Source of the DNA: Parafrigoribacterium mesophilum
GTDB lineage: Bacteria; Actinomycetota; Actinomycetes; Actinomycetales; Microbacteriaceae
Direction of reading: 5' to 3'
Assembly: GCF_039652555.1 (NCBI RefSeq)
Contig: NZ_JBDJAF010000001.1
Location: 744,001 to 808,000 of the forward strand
Length of the DNA stretch: 64,000 nucleotides
Shown here piece after piece: positions 60,380-64,000 of the stretch (position 1 is the stretch's first letter; every line of letters begins with the position of its first letter). The notes under the pieces were generated by a model, which was not told where the DNA came from, ran no database searches, and saw nothing but the letters and a program-made list of their open reading frames with translations. A program made the position numbers and the translations under genes.

Positions 60380-61593
60380 GCGCGGCCCGCGAGGATCCGC
60401 TGCACCGTCCACGCCGAGACCACCGCGACGAGCAGCATGCAGGCGATGCCCAGCCCCGAGTAGCCGACCAGGGTGAGCACCGGGCCGGCCAGGGCGCCTC
60501 CGGTAGCGGCGGTGGCGTTCATCAGAAGGTCGGAGACACCCTGCACGCCGGGACGGTCGTCGACCGGCACGGACTCGGTCACCAGGGTGGATGCGGCGAT
60601 CGTCGCCGCGGACCAGCCAAGACCGAGCAGGATGAGGCTGAGCCCGACCAGCGCATCTGATGCACTGCCCAGCCAGGCCACCACGAGAGAGGCGAACAGC
60701 AAACCCTGTCCGATGAGGATCACCTCGAGGCGGCCGAACCGGTCGGCCAGGGCGCCGAACACCGGTGACAGCGCGTACATACCGGCGATGTGCAGGCTGA
60801 TCGTGAATCCGACGATGGCCAGCGTCGCGCCGTGCCCGTAGAGGTGCACCGGAGTCATGGACATCATTGCCACCATGGTGGCGTGGCTGAGCGCCACCGC
60901 CACCACGGAATACCTGGCCAGCGAATTGACCCGGAGGGTTGCCAGCCCCTTCCGCGGCGGGATGCCGGTGGGGGCCGGTCCATTCCCGGTCGCGGTGAGC
61001 AGCGGGTCGGGACGAAGCCCCAGAAAGTACACGGCCATGGCGGCCAGTTGCGCGGCGACGGTGAACAGGAACGGACCGGTGAGGGTGGGCAGGCCGATCA
61101 GTGAGCCGATCGCCTCGCCAGGCTCGATGAGGTTGGGGCCCAGTACCGCGCCGGCGGTGGTGGACCAGACGACGACCGACAGGTCCCGCGCCCGGTGGCT
61201 GGGCTGCGCCAGGTCGGTGGCCGCGAACCTGGCCTGCAGGTTGGTCGCGGAGGACGCTCCGGCCAGCGCAAGAGCCACCAGCAGCAACGGGAAGGATCCG
61301 ATCGACGCGGCCCCGGTGGCGGCAGTGGCGCCGATCGCACCCAGCAGCGCCCCGCCAGCCAGGGCGATCCGGCGACCGCGAGCGGCGGCCGCCCGTGCCA
61401 GCGGCACCGCGAGCAGCGCCGCTCCGAGCGTACTCATGGTCGCCGCCATCCCCGACCAGGCCGGCGATCCTGACACGTCCGCGGCCAGTAGCGCGCCGAC
61501 CGAGACGGTGGCGCCAAGGCCGATTCCGCCAAGAATCTGAGCCACGATGAGCATGCGGATAACCCGGTGCTGGAGGGTGGCGGTTTCACTCAT
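60331..61593 (-). CDS. MFS transporter
   Basis: The 420-aa membrane protein has twelve hydrophobic segments and the motif-A-like loop (PLARAAAARGRRIA after helix 2; GALADRFGRLEVI after helix 8). It is probably a drug or metabolite exporter of the 12-span type. The C-terminal tail (GRAQDSRLLPGSSTRSQR) is encoded in the overlap with the GH13 gene. A 34-bp gap separates it from smc upstream on the same strand. Confidence 0.87.
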   Translation of the reverse strand: MSETATLQHRVIRMLIVAQILGGIGLGATVSVGALLAADVSGSPAWSGMAATMSTLGAALLAVPLARAAAARGRRIALAGGALLGAIGATAATGAASIGSFPLLLVALALAGASSATNLQARFAATDLAQPSHRARDLSVVVWSTTAGAVLGPNLIEPGEAIGSLIGLPTLTGPFLFTVAAQLAAMAVYFLGLRPDPLLTATGNGPAPTGIPPRKGLATLRVNSLARYSVVAVALSHATMVAMMSMTPVHLYGHGATLAIVGFTISLHIAGMYALSPVFGALADRFGRLEVILIGQGLLFASLVVAWLGSASDALVGLSLILLGLGWSAATIAASTLVTESVPVDDRPGVQGVSDLLMNATAATGGALAGPVLTLVGYSGLGIACMLLVAVVSAWTVQRILAGRAQDSRLLPGSSTRSQR

Positions 61594-61627
61594 CGCGCAA
61601 GTCTAGGGTGTGGCTGGCGCCGAGCCG

Positions 61628-64000
61628 CTAACCGGCTTTCTGTTCCGGGGTGGCCACGCGCTGCCCGACCACCGCGGAGATGCCGTCCTGGCGCATCGAG
61701 ACCCCGTACAGGGCATCCGCGATTTCCATGGTGCGCTTCTGGTGGGTGATCACGATGAGCTGGGAGGACTCGCGCAGGTCCTCAAAAATCGTCAGCAGAC
61801 GCCCTAGGTTCGCGTCGTCGAGCGCCGCCTCCACCTCGTCGAGCACGTAGAACGGACTGGGGCGCGACTTGAAGATGGCGATGAGGAACGCGGCGGCGGC
61901 CAGGGACCGTTCCCCGCCGCTGAGCAGGGAGAGCCGCTCGATCTTCTTGCCCACCGGCTTCACCGACACCTCGATGCCGGTGGTGAGCAGTTCCTCCGGG
62001 TCGGTGAGGTGGATGCTGCCGGTACCGCCGGGGAACAGCACGGGGAACACCTCGGCGAATGCCGCCCTGGTGTCCTCGAAGGCGGACTGGAAGATGCCGC
62101 GCATCTTGTCGTCGATCTCGCCGATGATCTGGGCCAGGTCCTTGCGGGTGCTGGTGAGGTCGGTGAGCTGCTCTGTGAGGAATTTGTGCCGCTGTTCCAG
62201 GGCGGCGAACTCCTCGAGGGCCAGCGGGTTGACCCTGCCCAGCTGCGCTAGTTTGCGTTCGGCGCGGGCCAGGCGGGCCTGCTGTTCGGCTCGGTCGAAC
62301 CGGATGCCGCCGGGTGCCTCTGGCTCTGCACCGTCCGCGTTCGGCGGCAGGGCGGCATCCGCCGCGGCATCCGCCTCTGCATCCGTTTCGGGTGCGACGT
62401 CGGGCGGGACGAGCACGTCCGGTCCGTATTCTGCGACCAGCACGTCTTCGACCAGACCGAGGTCCTGCCCGGCCCGCTCGAGCAGTGTCGACAGTTGCAG
62501 TTTCTTCTCGTAGATCTGCATCTCGAGCCCGTGCACGTCGTCGCCGATGGCGGAGAGTTCCTCGCGCAGCACCGACTCTTCGCGGCGCAGTTCGGCCAGT
62601 TCCGCGCTGTGCTCCGAGCGTTCGGCCTCCCGCGCGGCCAGTTCGACTCTGGCTTCGGACAGGGAGCGGTCGACCGCGTCCAACACCGGCGGCAGCGATT
62701 CGACGACCGATTGCGCGGCCCGGGCCTGGGCACGGCGAATGACTGCCCGGCGTGCCGCTTCCTCGGCCGCGACCCGGTCCCGCTCCCGCTGACGCTCAAG
62801 ACTCTCAGCCCGCAGCTGCTCGACCCGCACGCGTTCCTTGGCGGTCTCCACCCGTAGCCGGGCCTGAACCTCCCGCTCCCTGGCGGCGTCCAGTCCGGCC
62901 GCGACGCCGTCGCGGGACGACACGTCGAGGATAGGACGCGGCCGCGAACGCGCGGCGTCCAGTTCCGCGGTGGCCCGCTCGGAGTCGGCCAGCGCATCGC
63001 TCACGCTCTGGGTGATGGTGGCGTGCGCCCGCTCCAAGCGCTGCACCTCGGCGGCGGCGGATTCGGCCTGCACGCGGGCCAGTCCCAGTTTCTCGGTGTG
63101 CGCAGCGCGTTGCGCATCGAATTCGCGCAGCGCGGTCATCGCGGATGCCGCCCGGTCCTTGGCGTCCTTCAGCTCCGCGCGTTGCTGCGCCAGGGCGTTT
63201 CTGGAGGTTTCGATGAGTTCGGTCACCCGAGCGAGCGCGGTGTCCGCTGCATCCCGGTCCGCGACCAGTTCCAGCCGTGAGCGGCCCGCGCCAATGCCGC
63301 CGCGCACCACGAAGCGGCTGAGAACGTCACCTGCCTTGGTGATCACAGTGGGCGCCGTGCTGCCGTCGTCCCCGAGGCCTCGCCATACCGCGCGCGCGGC
63401 GTCGAGATCATCGACGATGAACACGTGCGCGAGCAGCCCGAGCACACCGTCCGGCGCGGTGATGACACTGCCGGCGGGCACCGCACCCTCGGGCAGCCGG
63501 CGCGTGGTCTCAGTGCGGGCACCGGCATCCGCCAGCAGCAGTTCCACACGGCCCAGCTCCTCGGCGTTGACCCGGTCGATGGCGTCGATGGCAGCGCCGC
63601 GGTTCTCGGCCAGGACGGCGTCGGCGAGTGTACCGAGGGCGGCGGCGATCGCGGCTTCGAAACCGGGCTGCACCTTCACGTGCTCGGCGACCAGTCCGCG
63701 GATGCCCGGCAGCTTGGACGCCACGAGGGCCGAGGAGCCGTCTTTCTGGTCGAGGGCCGACGACAGGGCGCTGGTCCGGGCGGCGAGCGCGTCGCGTTCG
63801 CGTTCCCGGATGTGCAGTTCCTCGCGCAGCGACTCGATGTCCGCCTCACGGCTGGTCACTTCAGCCCTGAGGGCCTCGTAGGCGGCGTCCAGGTCGGTAC
63901 CGCCGTCGTCGTCGGCGGCGACGTCGGTGTGCAATTCGCCCAGCCGGGTGTCGGCATCCGATTTCCGCAGCAGTGCGGCGTCCAGCGCGCGTTGCTGCCG
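61628..64000 (-). CDS. smc: chromosome segregation protein SMC, 3' part (5' end outside window)
   Basis: SMC is the condensin ATPase that compacts and separates chromosomes. About 790 residues are visible, open through the right window edge. The hinge domain comes first (about 63720-63250; GIRGLVAEHVKVQPGFEAAIAAAL and following). The C-terminal coiled-coil arm follows, interrupted by an acidic Ala/Pro insert (ETDAEADAAADAALPP). The head has the ABC signature LLSGGERSLAA and Walker B FYVLDEVEAALDD. The Walker A half lies beyond the window. ftsY is 4 kb downstream. Confidence 0.96.
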   Translation of the reverse strand, partial: RQQRALDAALLRKSDADTRLGELHTDVAADDDGGTDLDAAYEALRAEVTSREADIESLREELHIRERERDALAARTSALSSALDQKDGSSALVASKLPGIRGLVAEHVKVQPGFEAAIAAALGTLADAVLAENRGAAIDAIDRVNAEELGRVELLLADAGARTETTRRLPEGAVPAGSVITAPDGVLGLLAHVFIVDDLDAARAVWRGLGDDGSTAPTVITKAGDVLSRFVVRGGIGAGRSRLELVADRDAADTALARVTELIETSRNALAQQRAELKDAKDRAASAMTALREFDAQRAAHTEKLGLARVQAESAAAEVQRLERAHATITQSVSDALADSERATAELDAARSRPRPILDVSSRDGVAAGLDAAREREVQARLRVETAKERVRVEQLRAESLERQRERDRVAAEEAARRAVIRRAQARAAQSVVESLPPVLDAVDRSLSEARVELAAREAERSEHSAELAELRREESVLREELSAIGDDVHGLEMQIYEKKLQLSTLLERAGQDLGLVEDVLVAEYGPDVLVPPDVAPETDAEADAAADAALPPNADGAEPEAPGGIRFDRAEQQARLARAERKLAQLGRVNPLALEEFAALEQRHKFLTEQLTDLTSTRKDLAQIIGEIDDKMRGIFQSAFEDTRAAFAEVFPVLFPGGTGSIHLTDPEELLTTGIEVSVKPVGKKIERLSLLSGGERSLAAAAFLIAIFKSRPSPFYVLDEVEAALDDANLGRLLTIFEDLRESSQLIVITHQKRTMEIADALYGVSMRQDGISAVVGQRVATPEQKAG

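Overview
The window is high-GC DNA (about 65% by eye) from an actinomycete, most likely Micrococcales, family Microbacteriaceae. The grounds are the actinobacterial versions of GatCAB, LigA, DUF2469 and YraN-ComM-DprA-XerC, a GlgE-type glycogen pathway, DivIVA-domain polarity proteins, and three LLM flavin oxidoreductases. The genus cannot be fixed from sequence alone. Almost all of the window is compact chromosomal backbone. I see no tRNA, rRNA, CRISPR array, transposase or prophage.

Layout. 1-1040 is a frameshifted MFS transporter cut by the window edge, followed by a tiny secreted protein. 1379-11076 (minus) holds gatC-gatA-gatB, a DUF1023-type hydrolase, ligA, mnmA and a cysteine desulfurase. 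11129-24974 is an alpha-glucan region: glgX, ybaK, two VOC proteins, glgP, glgE and glgB. A complete SipW-type export operon (17272-20473) sits inside it, with three exported proteins carrying alternate signal peptides followed by their ER/SipW-type signal peptidase. 25030-33202 is rich in cell-envelope and polarity functions: a YbbN-like thioredoxin/TPR protein without CxxC, a membrane protein with an internal lipobox, a Scy-like hendecad coiled-coil protein, an AI-2E-type permease, a lytic transglycosylase and a four-motif DivIVA-domain protein. 33199-37371 is the conserved cdsA-frr-pyrH-tsf-rpsB block. 37754-45237 holds an M23 protein, xerC, dprA, comM, yraN, DUF2469, rnhB, lepB and rplS. 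45417-48911 has a small membrane protein, map, trmD, rimM, the KH protein and rpsP. 49038-64000 has an EamA transporter, LLM oxidoreductases, a META lipoprotein, ffh, a gamma-carbonic anhydrase, a Gfo/Idh oxidoreductase, a histidine phosphatase, ftsY, an LLM/GH13 pair, an MFS exporter and the 3' two-thirds of smc.

How genes work together. GlgE and GlgB (4-bp overlap) build alpha-glucan from maltose-1-phosphate, and GlgX and GlgP take it apart. A TreS-like GH13 enzyme at 58715 could link this to trehalose, but the kinase or GlgM that would make maltose-1-phosphate is not here. Ffh, FtsY, two signal peptidases (Lys-type LepB and His-type SipW) and the export operon make the window rich in secretion functions. 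Smc, XerC, LigA, DprA and the two polarity proteins serve chromosome and cell-pole biology.

Non-coding structure is the most distinctive aspect. There are four copies of an 81-82 bp inverted-repeat element, one 108-bp element with perfect 18-bp inverted ends, and in-frame 15- or 18-bp tandem repeats at the 3' ends of several genes. There are two G-run tracts with quadruplex potential. The word GGATGC/GCATCC is clearly over-represented in all reading frames.
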